Assembly (NCBI GenBank): GCA_913775095.1
Contig: CAJYIW010000017.1
Coordinates: forward strand, 159,006-223,005
Source of the DNA: an uncultured Siphonobacter sp.
GTDB lineage: Bacteria > Bacteroidota > Bacteroidia > Cytophagales > Spirosomataceae
DNA: 64,000 nucleotides
Direction: 5' to 3'
Shown here piece by piece: positions 44,640 through 52,459 of the stretch. The position numbers were made by a program, and so were the translations under genes. The notes below the pieces were generated by a model. The model saw only the letters and a list, made by a program, of their open reading frames with translations, had not been told where the DNA came from and did not search any database. Each line of letters starts with the position of its first letter. Within the stretch, counting starts at the first letter, position 1.

Positions 44640-46037
44640 ATGATTCAACTCATCATACAAAAAGAACTGCGGGAGATTGTTCGGACGGCGAAGATCGGCT
44701 GGCTGTTCGTGGGCGTGGGGATGCTGATGGGCCTGGCCCTGTATAACGGGTATGCCTACTACGCCTCTCACAGTGCTTTACTGCGGGAATCCCAGCAGGT
44801 TACCTATCAGCAGTTCATTTCGCAGGGGGACAAAAACCCGCACCTCGGAGCCCACTTTGGCTTCTACGCCTACAAGCCCACGGCCGATCTGGCCATGATT
44901 GATAACGGAATTGAAGATTATACGGGGAATTCCTTTTACCTCGAACCGCACAAACGCGGCGTGGTCCGCTTTCGCGAGGTTAACGATTCGACCGGAATCC
45001 GGAGTTTCGGGTTCTTTAATGTAGGGTATTTCGCCCAGTTTATTCTGCCCCTGTTCATCTTCCTGATTGCTCACAACGTCTTTTCCAAAGAATGGGAAAA
45101 TGGAACAATCAAAATGATTCTGAGTTCGAAAGCCACCACCCGTCAGTTATTTACGGGTAAATTACTGGCCTGTCTCCTGCTGGTTTTTGCCGTGCTGATC
45201 GGCCTGGGTATTGCTTCGCTGGGGGTGTTAAGTCTTGGGCTTGAACACACCAGTCTATCCCGGTTATTCGGAGCTTATGGCGTGTACTGGCTGGGATTAG
45301 CCCTGTTTTCCGTACTCATGACCATCATCGGCGTATCCGTTTCCCTGATTACCCGCCATTCTTCGCTTTCGCTGGTGAGTTTGTCCGGTTTCTGGTTAGT
45401 GGGCGTTTTTCTGATTCCGCGTCTGAGCAGTGAAGTTTCCAAGCGGGTGTATCCCTCCATCACTTCCCTGGAATTTGAGAACACCACGTTCCACGAAAAA
45501 GAATACGGGGTTAACGGCGAAGGCACCAAAGACCAGCGACGGGCCATACTCGAAAAAGAAACCCTGAAAAAGTACGGCGTCACCCGGCTGGAAGACTTAC
45601 CCGTGTTTTACATTCCCATTACCATCGAATTTTTTGAGGAATCGGATGGTAAAGTAATGGACCGGGCTTACGAAGCCGTCGAAAAAAATGAAAAGCGTCA
45701 GAACACTCTTGTCCTGGCTTCAGCAGCTCTGTCTCCCTTTCTCGCCTTCCGGGATTTTTCCATGCGGATCACGGCGACGGATATCCATACGCACAACGAT
45801 TTCGCTGAAAAAGCGGAGTTACACCGGCGTAAAGTGGGTGTCATCGTGGATGATTTTTACCAGAAAAACACCGTTGCCGGCAATGATTTCTGGAAGACCG
45901 TTCCGCAATTCGCTTATACCCCGCCCGGTCTGGACTGGCGGCTGGCTTCGGCGGCTCCGTCGCTCGCCATTTTGTTAGGCTGGATGCTGGTTGCAGTCTT
46001 ACTGATGCTTTTTTCTTACCGGAAAATGACCGTCTAG
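44640..46037 (+). CDS. ABC-2 type permease (DUF3526-like), first subunit
   Basis: The 465-residue membrane protein has a helix near 18-38, a large periplasmic loop (40-135) and then a bundle of five helices (138-270), one more large loop and a final helix (about 440-460). The architecture matches DUF3526/ABC-2 permeases with extended loops, and the segment KEWENGTIKMILSS resembles the ABC-2 cytoplasmic coupling motif. It likely forms a heterodimer with the second permease, which starts 7 bp later. Confidence 0.82.
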   Translation: MIQLIIQKELREIVRTAKIGWLFVGVGMLMGLALYNGYAYYASHSALLRESQQVTYQQFISQGDKNPHLGAHFGFYAYKPTADLAMIDNGIEDYTGNSFYLEPHKRGVVRFREVNDSTGIRSFGFFNVGYFAQFILPLFIFLIAHNVFSKEWENGTIKMILSSKATTRQLFTGKLLACLLLVFAVLIGLGIASLGVLSLGLEHTSLSRLFGAYGVYWLGLALFSVLMTIIGVSVSLITRHSSLSLVSLSGFWLVGVFLIPRLSSEVSKRVYPSITSLEFENTTFHEKEYGVNGEGTKDQRRAILEKETLKKYGVTRLEDLPVFYIPITIEFFEESDGKVMDRAYEAVEKNEKRQNTLVLASAALSPFLAFRDFSMRITATDIHTHNDFAEKAELHRRKVGVIVDDFYQKNTVAGNDFWKTVPQFAYTPPGLDWRLASAAPSLAILLGWMLVAVLLMLFSYRKMTV

Positions 46038-46043
46038 ATTTCC

Positions 46044-47528
46044 ATGGATACTGAAGGTAAACGCATGAAATTATCTACTGCCCGGGTCGTTCTGGCCCTG
46101 GAAATGAAACTATTATCCCGTAATAAAGTACTGGTTGCCCTGTTCGGGATTATGCTGCTGATGTTGCTTTCAGCCCTCTGGATTGGCAACAGCATGTATC
46201 GAAAACAGCAGCAGACGATTGGGAAAATCAGGACTCACGAAGCCGAAATGCTGGATAGTCTGAAAACCCGGATTCGCCGCATCGAAGCCAATCAAATGGT
46301 ACATCCGGGGTTCATCTGGGATGATCCGACGTTTGCGTATAATGTGGCCCGAAATGAAGGGCCGAAGTTTGCAGTCAAGCAACCTTCGGTCCTGCAGGCT
46401 CTTACGGTGGGGCAAAGTGATATTCAGCCCTTTTACTACAAAGTGTACATTAACAAAAAGCAGTACCTAACTTACGAGGGTGAAATTGATAACAGCCTGC
46501 TGCAATTCATCGGTAATTTCGACTTTGCCTTCGTGGTGATCTATCTTTTTCCGTTACTGATCATTGTCTTCACGTATAACGTACTTTCCAGCGAAAAGGA
46601 ACAGGGCACCTGGGTCTTACTCAAAACCAGTAACCAGTCCCTTGCCAACCTGATCCGGTTGCGGGTAAGCATTCGCTACCTGCTGTTTACGGGTCTATTC
46701 TGGCTGCTGGTTATTCCGATCATGGTCGTTTTACTGGGAAGCAGTTTTCTGGTAACGCCTCAGTGGTGGTGGACCTTTACGCTGGTTTCGATGTACTTTG
46801 GCTTCTGGTTTTCGCTGTCCTTTCTGGTGAACAGTTTTTCCCTGTCTTCGACGGTCAATGCCATGGTACTGATTTTCCTCTGGCTGTTTACCGGCATTCT
46901 GATTCCCAATCTATTACAAATAGGCTTGACGCAGGCTTATCCCATTCCCAGCCGCATTTCCCTGACTACCGAAGAGCGAAAAGCGGTTAATTCCTATTTT
47001 GAAAAAGACGGTCAGGAATTAACCCGGGAAGTCTTCAGTAGTCCCCGCACCCTGATTCGTCAGGCCTCCATTGTCACGCCCGGCATGGTGTATGGGTATG
47101 GCGTCATTGTCTATAAAAGTCAGGAAATCAAGGATGCGGCCGCTGAAGTGGCGGAGCAGAAATTACTGGGGCAAATTGAAAAACAACAGGCCGCCATCCG
47201 GGCTTCTCAACTGATTAGTCCGGCGTTGATGATGCAGGAGGAACTTTCCGCCCTGTCGGGAACGCACTGGTATCAGTTCAATGCCTTTAGCCGGGAGGTG
47301 GATGCCTTCCGCAAACGTACGCAGCAGTTTTATTACCCCAAAATGGCCCACGAATCTACGTACCGCACCTTCAGCGTAGACGATGCCGGGGCGATTCCTG
47401 CCTTTTCCCCGAAGGAATACAAAGATTATAGCTGGAGTAACATCTGGGTATCTTTCCTGAGTTACGTCACCCTCATAGGGACGTTAGGATGGATCGGATA
47501 CCGGAAATTACTGAATGCTCAACGCTGA
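46044..47528 (+). CDS. ABC-2 type permease (DUF3526-like), second subunit
   Basis: This 494-residue protein repeats the layout of the preceding permease: a helix at about 25-45, a periplasmic loop to about 155, several helices up to 300, a long loop with helical content and a final helix near 470-487. The coupling-type segment SSEKEQGTWVLLKTS is present. Together with the ATPase and the TonB receptor it probably moves a substrate across the inner membrane, most likely outward. The next gene is convergent, 17 bp away. Confidence 0.82.
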   Translation: MDTEGKRMKLSTARVVLALEMKLLSRNKVLVALFGIMLLMLLSALWIGNSMYRKQQQTIGKIRTHEAEMLDSLKTRIRRIEANQMVHPGFIWDDPTFAYNVARNEGPKFAVKQPSVLQALTVGQSDIQPFYYKVYINKKQYLTYEGEIDNSLLQFIGNFDFAFVVIYLFPLLIIVFTYNVLSSEKEQGTWVLLKTSNQSLANLIRLRVSIRYLLFTGLFWLLVIPIMVVLLGSSFLVTPQWWWTFTLVSMYFGFWFSLSFLVNSFSLSSTVNAMVLIFLWLFTGILIPNLLQIGLTQAYPIPSRISLTTEERKAVNSYFEKDGQELTREVFSSPRTLIRQASIVTPGMVYGYGVIVYKSQEIKDAAAEVAEQKLLGQIEKQQAAIRASQLISPALMMQEELSALSGTHWYQFNAFSREVDAFRKRTQQFYYPKMAHESTYRTFSVDDAGAIPAFSPKEYKDYSWSNIWVSFLSYVTLIGTLGWIGYRKLLNAQR

Positions 47529-47545
47529 TCGTACCGGACGAATAT

Positions 47546-47992
47546 TTATTGGAGTCCAAGGATACTAACTTCCAGGTGCAGCTTTTTTCCATAGCGGGGG
47601 GTATCCGATACGGGTACGCAGATGACTTTGAATTCTCGGCGGCCGTAATAGTCCATTCGGGCCATGGTATCGACTTGCCCCTTCGGTAAAATCATGGGAA
47701 TTATCATATCGCCCCATCGAATACGATCTTCCGGACTATTCTCGGACTGACAATGAATTCTGACGGGTTCCCTGAGTTCGCCTTTGAGGTAGATAACCGC
47801 TCCAACCGGATCAAAGTCATTGGTAACCGTAATGGTATCGGCTCGGGAATCGCTACTGAAGGTATAGGCCTGGGTGTGGTGGGAAAATGAGCCGGAAGAC
47901 CAGTCCATAAGCTTACCCATTAACAGCAAAATGACTAAAAAGAGTACAGTAAAAATGGCAAGGCCGCGAGGGATTGTTTTGATAGATTTCAC
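47546..47992 (-). CDS. Small membrane-anchored protein of unknown function
   Basis: The 148-residue frame begins with GTG at 47992 and has an N-terminal hydrophobic anchor (about 10-28) followed by a beta-rich extracytoplasmic domain. No family was recognised. It is followed convergently by the ABC permease gene (17-bp gap). Codon use looks coding, but no motif supports a function. Confidence 0.55.
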   Translation of the reverse strand: MKSIKTIPRGLAIFTVLFLVILLLMGKLMDWSSGSFSHHTQAYTFSSDSRADTITVTNDFDPVGAVIYLKGELREPVRIHCQSENSPEDRIRWGDMIIPMILPKGQVDTMARMDYYGRREFKVICVPVSDTPRYGKKLHLEVSILGLQ

Positions 47993-48028
47993 GAAGGTCT
48001 TTACTAAGAAAAGTCGGTTTCTACTGTA

Positions 48029-48487
48029 TTAACGCAACCTCGAATCCAGGGGCAGCGGTCTTTGCCGCAACACTTTTACTGCGGCATAAGTCGGGTGTTG
48101 GGGATGTAATAAAAGGTTATAAGATTCAGGCATGATGACCGAAGGCACGGCCACCGCCAGGCTAAACGGGCTAAGTAACCATTCGGTCAGAATCGTTTGG
48201 GTGGATGCTAGCGATCCGGAACGCCAGTAAGGAGGTAACTGAGCCGGATTAATCCAGAAAACAGAATCCGGGGGTAATTCAAGCGTACTGAGCCAGAGTT
48301 GCGGAAGCTCGCCTAAGGATAAAGGGGGCAGATGAACCAGGGTTTCCAGCAGGGCTAATTCCGGCGTTCGGCTGGTGTATAATACGCCGATTCCTTTAGG
48401 GTTCCAGCGTCCCCCGTAGCGGTGACTGCCCACCGTCGAAAGCGGATCAGTGTGGTAAGGCTCTTTGTTAATGCGAAATACCTGCAT
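48029..48487 (-). CDS. RES-domain toxin
   Basis: The 152-residue protein carries the three residues that name the family: Arg27 in YGGRWNPKG, Glu48 in ELALLETLV, and Ser116 in VPSVIMP, followed by YNLLLHPQHP. RES toxins act as NAD+ phosphorylases or hydrolases that deplete NAD and stop growth. The toxin gene lies 4 bp after the antitoxin gene, the usual order in RES/Xre modules. The fold is of typical length. Confidence 0.9.
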   Translation of the reverse strand: MQVFRINKEPYHTDPLSTVGSHRYGGRWNPKGIGVLYTSRTPELALLETLVHLPPLSLGELPQLWLSTLELPPDSVFWINPAQLPPYWRSGSLASTQTILTEWLLSPFSLAVAVPSVIMPESYNLLLHPQHPTYAAVKVLRQRPLPLDSRLR

Positions 48488-48491
48488 ACGC

Positions 48492-48983
48492 TTACCCTAC
48501 AATGCCCCATTCAATCCGGCCCAGCACGTCTTCTGCCAGCGAGAAGCCGGAGACGGTATCCAGAATGGCCAGTGGCGACTGTGGGTAGAAATCCTGCTCA
48601 GCGGGCGTGGGTGTGTAGCGTTCGGTGGGTTCCTGAAACGAACCCATGGATTGCAGGGAAAGCGGTTGCGTGGGTTCCTCTTCGTCGTAGGTTAATTCAC
48701 TCAGCGGGGTATGCAGCCACCGGGTGACCAGTTCGGCCCGTCCGTCAAACACCTGTAGAGCCCGTTTGATGAGGCGTTCCAGTAACAGCAGTCGTTCGCT
48801 GGCGGCCAGACTCAGTCGTTCCGAATCCATTTTGCCGTGCAGACTCCGAACGGACATGTTAAGCACGTGAGCCATTTCTTTGTCAGTCAGCCCGGCTAAA
48901 CGGGCAATTTCATCCACCCGCTGCCGTAACACACCGTGGCGGGCCTGCTGGATGATATGAGTAACGGGAGTTGAAGCCTGCAT
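48492..48983 (-). CDS. Xre/MbcA/ParS-type antitoxin with an extra insert
   Basis: The 163-residue antitoxin has an N-terminal Xre-like helix region (VDEIARLAGLTDKEMAHVLNMSVRSL) and the C-terminal toxin-binding segment PLAILDTVSGFSLAEDVLGRIEWG. Between WLHTPLSEL and PQSPLAILD lies about 40 residues rich in Glu, Pro, Thr and Tyr (roughly 96-135), where most family members have a short link. It precedes the toxin gene by 4 bp and is probably the autorepressor of the operon (palindrome at 49012-49025). Confidence 0.88.
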   Translation of the reverse strand: MQASTPVTHIIQQARHGVLRQRVDEIARLAGLTDKEMAHVLNMSVRSLHGKMDSERLSLAASERLLLLERLIKRALQVFDGRAELVTRWLHTPLSELTYDEEEPTQPLSLQSMGSFQEPTERYTPTPAEQDFYPQSPLAILDTVSGFSLAEDVLGRIEWGIVG

Positions 48984-49003
48984 AAGTTAATGGGAGATAT
49001 GAG

Positions 49004-49011
49004 CAAATATA
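49004..49011 (-). promoter_or_regulatory. -7 promoter element of the RES/Xre operon (TATATTTG)
   Basis: On the minus strand this octamer matches TAnnTTTG, 20 bp upstream of the antitoxin ATG. The palindrome at 49012-49025 directly adjoins it. Confidence 0.5.
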
Positions 49012-49025
49012 CACTTTTGAAAGTG
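49012..49025. promoter_or_regulatory. Candidate antitoxin operator palindrome
   Basis: CACTTT and AAAGTG flank a TG centre and abut the promoter-like TATATTTG. A bound repressor here would block the operon, the expected autoregulation of Xre antitoxins. Its use by this antitoxin is inferred. Confidence 0.5.
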
Positions 49026-49192
49026 AAAAAATGCCATGTATGTTCCTTTGGGGAAGAAATATTTTCGTTTGAATCCGTGCTAGGGTTACCGACGTCGCTG
49101 GTGTTTAGCGGAGCGTCACCAACAATGGCTAAATAGTATCTAAACCTATGGCCCCGCCAGCGGTTTATAGAAAGGTTGATTAACTCCCCGGC

Positions 49193-49759
49193 ATGGAAAA
49201 ATTTATAAAGTTTATCAAAGAAATGGTCTGGATCGACGAGGCCGATCTACGACTCGTGCTTTCCAGATGTAGAGAAAGGACGGTTCCCAAACACAAACTG
49301 ATTTTAAAAAAGGGGCAGATTGCCAGCCAGTACTTTTTCATTGTCTCCGGAGGAGTACGTTTTTTCTACGAGCTCCATGATCAGGAAAATACTACCTGGG
49401 TCATGTTTAAGGATGAGTTTTTTACTGAAATTTCAAGCCTGCACCCCCAAAAGCCCTCCCGCTTTAATATTGAAGCCATTGAAGAAACGAAGTTGATCGT
49501 GATTGATAAAAAGGACATGGACTTTCTCTATCATCAGGTAGCTGCCTGGGAGGAATTTGGCCGGAAGATCTGGGAGGCCACCACCGTTCGCATGATTGAT
49601 CAGATCATGAACTTCCAGACCCTGTCGGCCGAAGAAAGGTATCTGAGTTTTATGACGAATTCCGACCTCATTCACAAAGTGCCGGTCAAACAGGTAGCGG
49701 CCGTGCTGGGCATTACGCCTAACGCCCTGAGCCGAATCCGGAAAAAAATCCGGGACTAA
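49193..49759 (+). CDS. Crp/Fnr-family transcriptional regulator
   Basis: The 188-residue protein has an N-terminal cyclic-nucleotide-binding-like domain (KGQIASQYFFIVSGGVRFFY) and a C-terminal helix-turn-helix (PVKQVAAVLGITPNALSRIRKKI). The GELAL and Arg cassette of true cAMP binders is not clear, so ligand binding is uncertain. It reads toward the alpha/beta hydrolase gene, 69 bp downstream, and could regulate that operon. Confidence 0.87.
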   Translation: MEKFIKFIKEMVWIDEADLRLVLSRCRERTVPKHKLILKKGQIASQYFFIVSGGVRFFYELHDQENTTWVMFKDEFFTEISSLHPQKPSRFNIEAIEETKLIVIDKKDMDFLYHQVAAWEEFGRKIWEATTVRMIDQIMNFQTLSAEERYLSFMTNSDLIHKVPVKQVAAVLGITPNALSRIRKKIRD

Positions 49760-49765
49760 CCATTC

Positions 49766-49781
49766 TCTACCATTTGGTAGA
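49766..49781. promoter_or_regulatory. Perfect palindrome TCTACCATTTGGTAGA, candidate operator
   Basis: Seven-bp arms with a TT centre lie just after the Crp/Fnr stop and about 48 bp before the hydrolase ATG. A TACCTTTG (49803-49810) follows it. The pattern looks like a dimeric regulator site; the regulator is unknown. Confidence 0.45.
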
Positions 49782-49828
49782 TTCGCCCTTTCCACACCAG
49801 AGTACCTTTGAGCCATCAAAAAAAAGCG

Positions 49829-50764
49829 ATGACTCTCTCTACCCAACACCCCAATCTGCCGGCTGATCCGTATTCGGACGAGGCTTTAATTCAGCACCTG
49901 CCGGGCTTTACCAATCAGTATGTAACGGTCAATGGCGTTCGATTGCATTACGTAGAAGGCGGCACCGGCAGGCCCCTGATCTGCCTGCCCGGCTGGCCGC
50001 AAACCTGGTATTCCTACCGCTCCGTTGCCGCAGAACTGGCCCGGCACTACCGGGTGCTGATTGTCGACATCCGGGGAATGGGCAGCTCCGACACACCCCA
50101 ATCCGGCTACGACAAGAAAACCATGGCTTCTGATATACTGGCCCTGATGCAACAGCTGGGACTTCCCAAAGCTTCCCTGATGGGGCACGACATTGGAGGA
50201 ATGGTTGCCATGAGTTTTGCTTTCAACTATCCTGAATGTACCGAAAAACTCGTGGTTCTGGACGGCTCGCATCCCAGCGAAGGAATGCTGCAGATGAGCC
50301 TGATTCCACCGGCGGGAACGTTCGGAGAAAAGATGGATGCCAACCGCCCCTATGCCTGGTGGATGGGTTTTAATCAGGTGAAAGGCTTGCCGGAACAGCT
50401 ACTGGCCGGACGTTTCCAGTACCTGCTGGACTGGCTTTTTCACTATGTCATGATCGACGATGCCCGGATGACCGCTCTGGAAAGAAGTATCTATGCTGCT
50501 TCCTATAATGATGCCGAGAGTATTCGGGCGGCCAACGCCTGGTATCAAAACTTTACGCAGGACATCGCCGATGCTCAAACCTATTCACCCCTGGAAATGC
50601 CAGTGCTGGGCATTGGCAGTTACATCAGTTACGAGTACATGAAAATGGGGCTGCCCTACGTGGCCCGGAACTGGCAAATGGTCGGCATTCCGGATAGCGG
50701 ACATTACCTGTTTGAAGAAAAACCCGACGAAGTACTCGAAGCCGTATTGACGTTTCTGGCCTAA
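49829..50764 (+). CDS. Alpha/beta hydrolase
   Basis: The frame extends to a TTG at 49808, but the ATG at 49829 is chosen, giving 311 residues. It has the oxyanion-hole HxxPGW-like segment LICLPGWPQTWYSY and a DIRGMGSSD-type loop. The catalytic region MGHDIGGMVAM has Asp as nucleophile (G-H-D-I-G), which is typical of epoxide hydrolases and dehalogenases rather than esterases. The final catalytic histidine lies in PDSGHYLFEE. The next gene is an NmrA-like reductase, 34 bp downstream, so a joint detoxification or catabolic role is likely. Confidence 0.85.
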   Translation: MTLSTQHPNLPADPYSDEALIQHLPGFTNQYVTVNGVRLHYVEGGTGRPLICLPGWPQTWYSYRSVAAELARHYRVLIVDIRGMGSSDTPQSGYDKKTMASDILALMQQLGLPKASLMGHDIGGMVAMSFAFNYPECTEKLVVLDGSHPSEGMLQMSLIPPAGTFGEKMDANRPYAWWMGFNQVKGLPEQLLAGRFQYLLDWLFHYVMIDDARMTALERSIYAASYNDAESIRAANAWYQNFTQDIADAQTYSPLEMPVLGIGSYISYEYMKMGLPYVARNWQMVGIPDSGHYLFEEKPDEVLEAVLTFLA

Positions 50765-50797
50765 TTCATTTCCCAATCCTTTCAACAAAAACTACTC

Positions 50798-51694
50798 ATG
50801 TCAAAGAAAATTACCGTATTCGGGGCTACCGGCAACTTAGGAAACCGAATCATTCGTGAGCTATCCCGGAGAGGGGCTCAGGTACAGGCGATCGTTCGAC
50901 CCGGCACAGACTCCGAAAAAATACAAACGCTGCAACAAAGCGGGGCGGAGGTTCAGGAAGTGGACCTGACCATTGTGAACGCTTTGGCTCAGGCCGTTGC
51001 CGGCTCCCATTGTGTCGTCTCGGCTCTGGCTGGTCTGGGGGAGGTAATCATCGATTTACAGAAGCGAGTGCTGGAAGCCACCGTACAGGCCGGAGTGCCC
51101 CGTTTCATTCCCTCTGACTTTTGTACTGATTACACGGATCTGGTTCCGGGCGAAAACCGGAACTTTGATCTGCGGCGGGAATTCCGATCGCATCTGGACC
51201 GTGCCCCCATTCAGGCGTCTTCCATCTTCAATGGTGCTTTTGCGGATATACTCCAGTACAATACACCAATTTTAAACCTGAAAGATAAAAGCATTGGATA
51301 CTGGGGGGATAAGGCCGACTGGAAGCTGGATTTCACCACCATGGACGATACCGCCGCGTTTACGGCCGAGGTAGCTTTGGATGAGGAGAGCCCCCGGGAT
51401 TTACAGATTGCCAGTTTTCAGGTGAGTCCCAGGAGCTTATGGCAGGACGTGAAAACGGCTACTGACCAGGAGTTCAGGCTTCAGCCCTTATCCAGTCTTG
51501 AGGATTTTGCTGCGTTTATCAAAAAGCAGCGAGCCGATTATCCCGCCGGAGAACAGGAGTTATACGCCAGATGGCAACAGGGCCAGTACATGTACTCGAT
51601 GTTTACCACCCATCATACGAAGGTTGCCAACAAACGATACCCCCATTTGACCTGGACCAGCAGTCTGGATTTCATCCGGTCATTTGTCAGGTAA
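50798..51694 (+). CDS. NmrA-like NAD(P)-binding reductase
   Basis: The 298-residue protein begins with ITVFGATGNLGNRI, the dinucleotide-binding GxxGxxG of atypical short-chain dehydrogenases, and continues with FIPSDFCTDY and FNGAFAD. These features match the isoflavone-reductase/aromatic-alcohol-reductase branch of NmrA-like proteins. It is cotranscribed with the hydrolase gene and ends before a 16-bp-stem terminator. The substrate is unknown. Confidence 0.85.
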   Translation: MSKKITVFGATGNLGNRIIRELSRRGAQVQAIVRPGTDSEKIQTLQQSGAEVQEVDLTIVNALAQAVAGSHCVVSALAGLGEVIIDLQKRVLEATVQAGVPRFIPSDFCTDYTDLVPGENRNFDLRREFRSHLDRAPIQASSIFNGAFADILQYNTPILNLKDKSIGYWGDKADWKLDFTTMDDTAAFTAEVALDEESPRDLQIASFQVSPRSLWQDVKTATDQEFRLQPLSSLEDFAAFIKKQRADYPAGEQELYARWQQGQYMYSMFTTHHTKVANKRYPHLTWTSSLDFIRSFVR

Positions 51695-51725
51695 TCGGAG
51701 TGATCCAATCGGTTGTAACGCGTGG

Positions 51726-51768
51726 GCCTTAGGACGTTGTTCTGCACAACAACGTCCTAAGGCGTTTT
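51726..51768 (+). terminator. Terminator of the hydrolase-reductase operon
   Basis: A perfect 16-bp stem (51726-51741 with 51748-51763) is followed by GTTTT. It overlaps the 3' end of the convergent LytTR gene (stop at 51767) by 2 bp. Confidence 0.85.
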
Positions 51769-52459
51769 AATGAATCCTGTTGAGCAGCTCTTGACGAAAC
51801 GTAGAAGAAACAGGAATCAGATGCCCGCCTACGGTCAGCTGATGACGCTCAATTTTATCAATTTTGGCCAGCGAAATGACATACGATTTGTGAACCTGTA
51901 CGAAGGTGTTCACAGGCAGTTTTTCAAGGGCTTCCGAAAGTTTCATGCGGGTTAGGGTCCGGCGATCTTTTTCGTGAAAAGTGACGTAATTATCATCGGC
52001 TTCAAGGTAGAGCAGGGAAGCCCATTCAATGCGTACATAGTCATAACCCGTTTTGACGAAAAGATACTCTTGAATTCGGGAGTCTCCGGGGAAGGGGGAA
52101 TCCCGTTTTTCAAGGGCCCGATGGCAGGCCAGTATGAAACGGCTCAGGGGAATGGGCTTTAACAGATAGTCGATGACCGCCAGTTCAAATCCTTCCACGG
52201 CAAACTGGGGGTAAGCCGTGGTGAAAACAATACCGACCGAAGGGGGTACGATCCGGGCCATCTCCAGCCCGGAGAGATCGGGCATTTGAATATCGAGAAA
52301 AATAACATCCACCTGTTGCAATGACAGAGAAGCCAGGGCCTGCGTCGCACTCTCAAACTTGCCCTGCACGCGTAAAAAAGGGACCTGGCTGGCGTGCGAG
52401 TCCAGGACGTGTAACCCCATGGGTTCATCGTCAACAAAAAGGCAGGATAAGGTCTTCAC
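51767..52459 (-). CDS. LytTR-family response regulator
   Basis: The 230-residue protein joins a receiver domain, with acidic DDE near 10 and phosphoacceptor Asp56 in FLDIQMP, to a LytTR DNA-binding domain (about 130-230, ending SSTFRQELLNRI). The GTG start overlaps the stop of the upstream thioredoxin gene by 4 bp (GTGA), so translation is probably coupled. The cognate kinase is most likely the one two genes upstream. Confidence 0.9.
   Translation of the reverse strand: MKTLSCLFVDDEPMGLHVLDSHASQVPFLRVQGKFESATQALASLSLQQVDVIFLDIQMPDLSGLEMARIVPPSVGIVFTTAYPQFAVEGFELAVIDYLLKPIPLSRFILACHRALEKRDSPFPGDSRIQEYLFVKTGYDYVRIEWASLLYLEADDNYVTFHEKDRRTLTRMKLSEALEKLPVNTFVQVHKSYVISLAKIDKIERHQLTVGGHLIPVSSTFRQELLNRIH

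Noticed and set aside
49803..49810. TACCTTTG as promoter of the alpha/beta hydrolase gene
   Set aside because: It lies only 19 bp before the ATG, and the only TTG upstream is 26 bp away, longer than the usual spacing. I left it out as a firm promoter.
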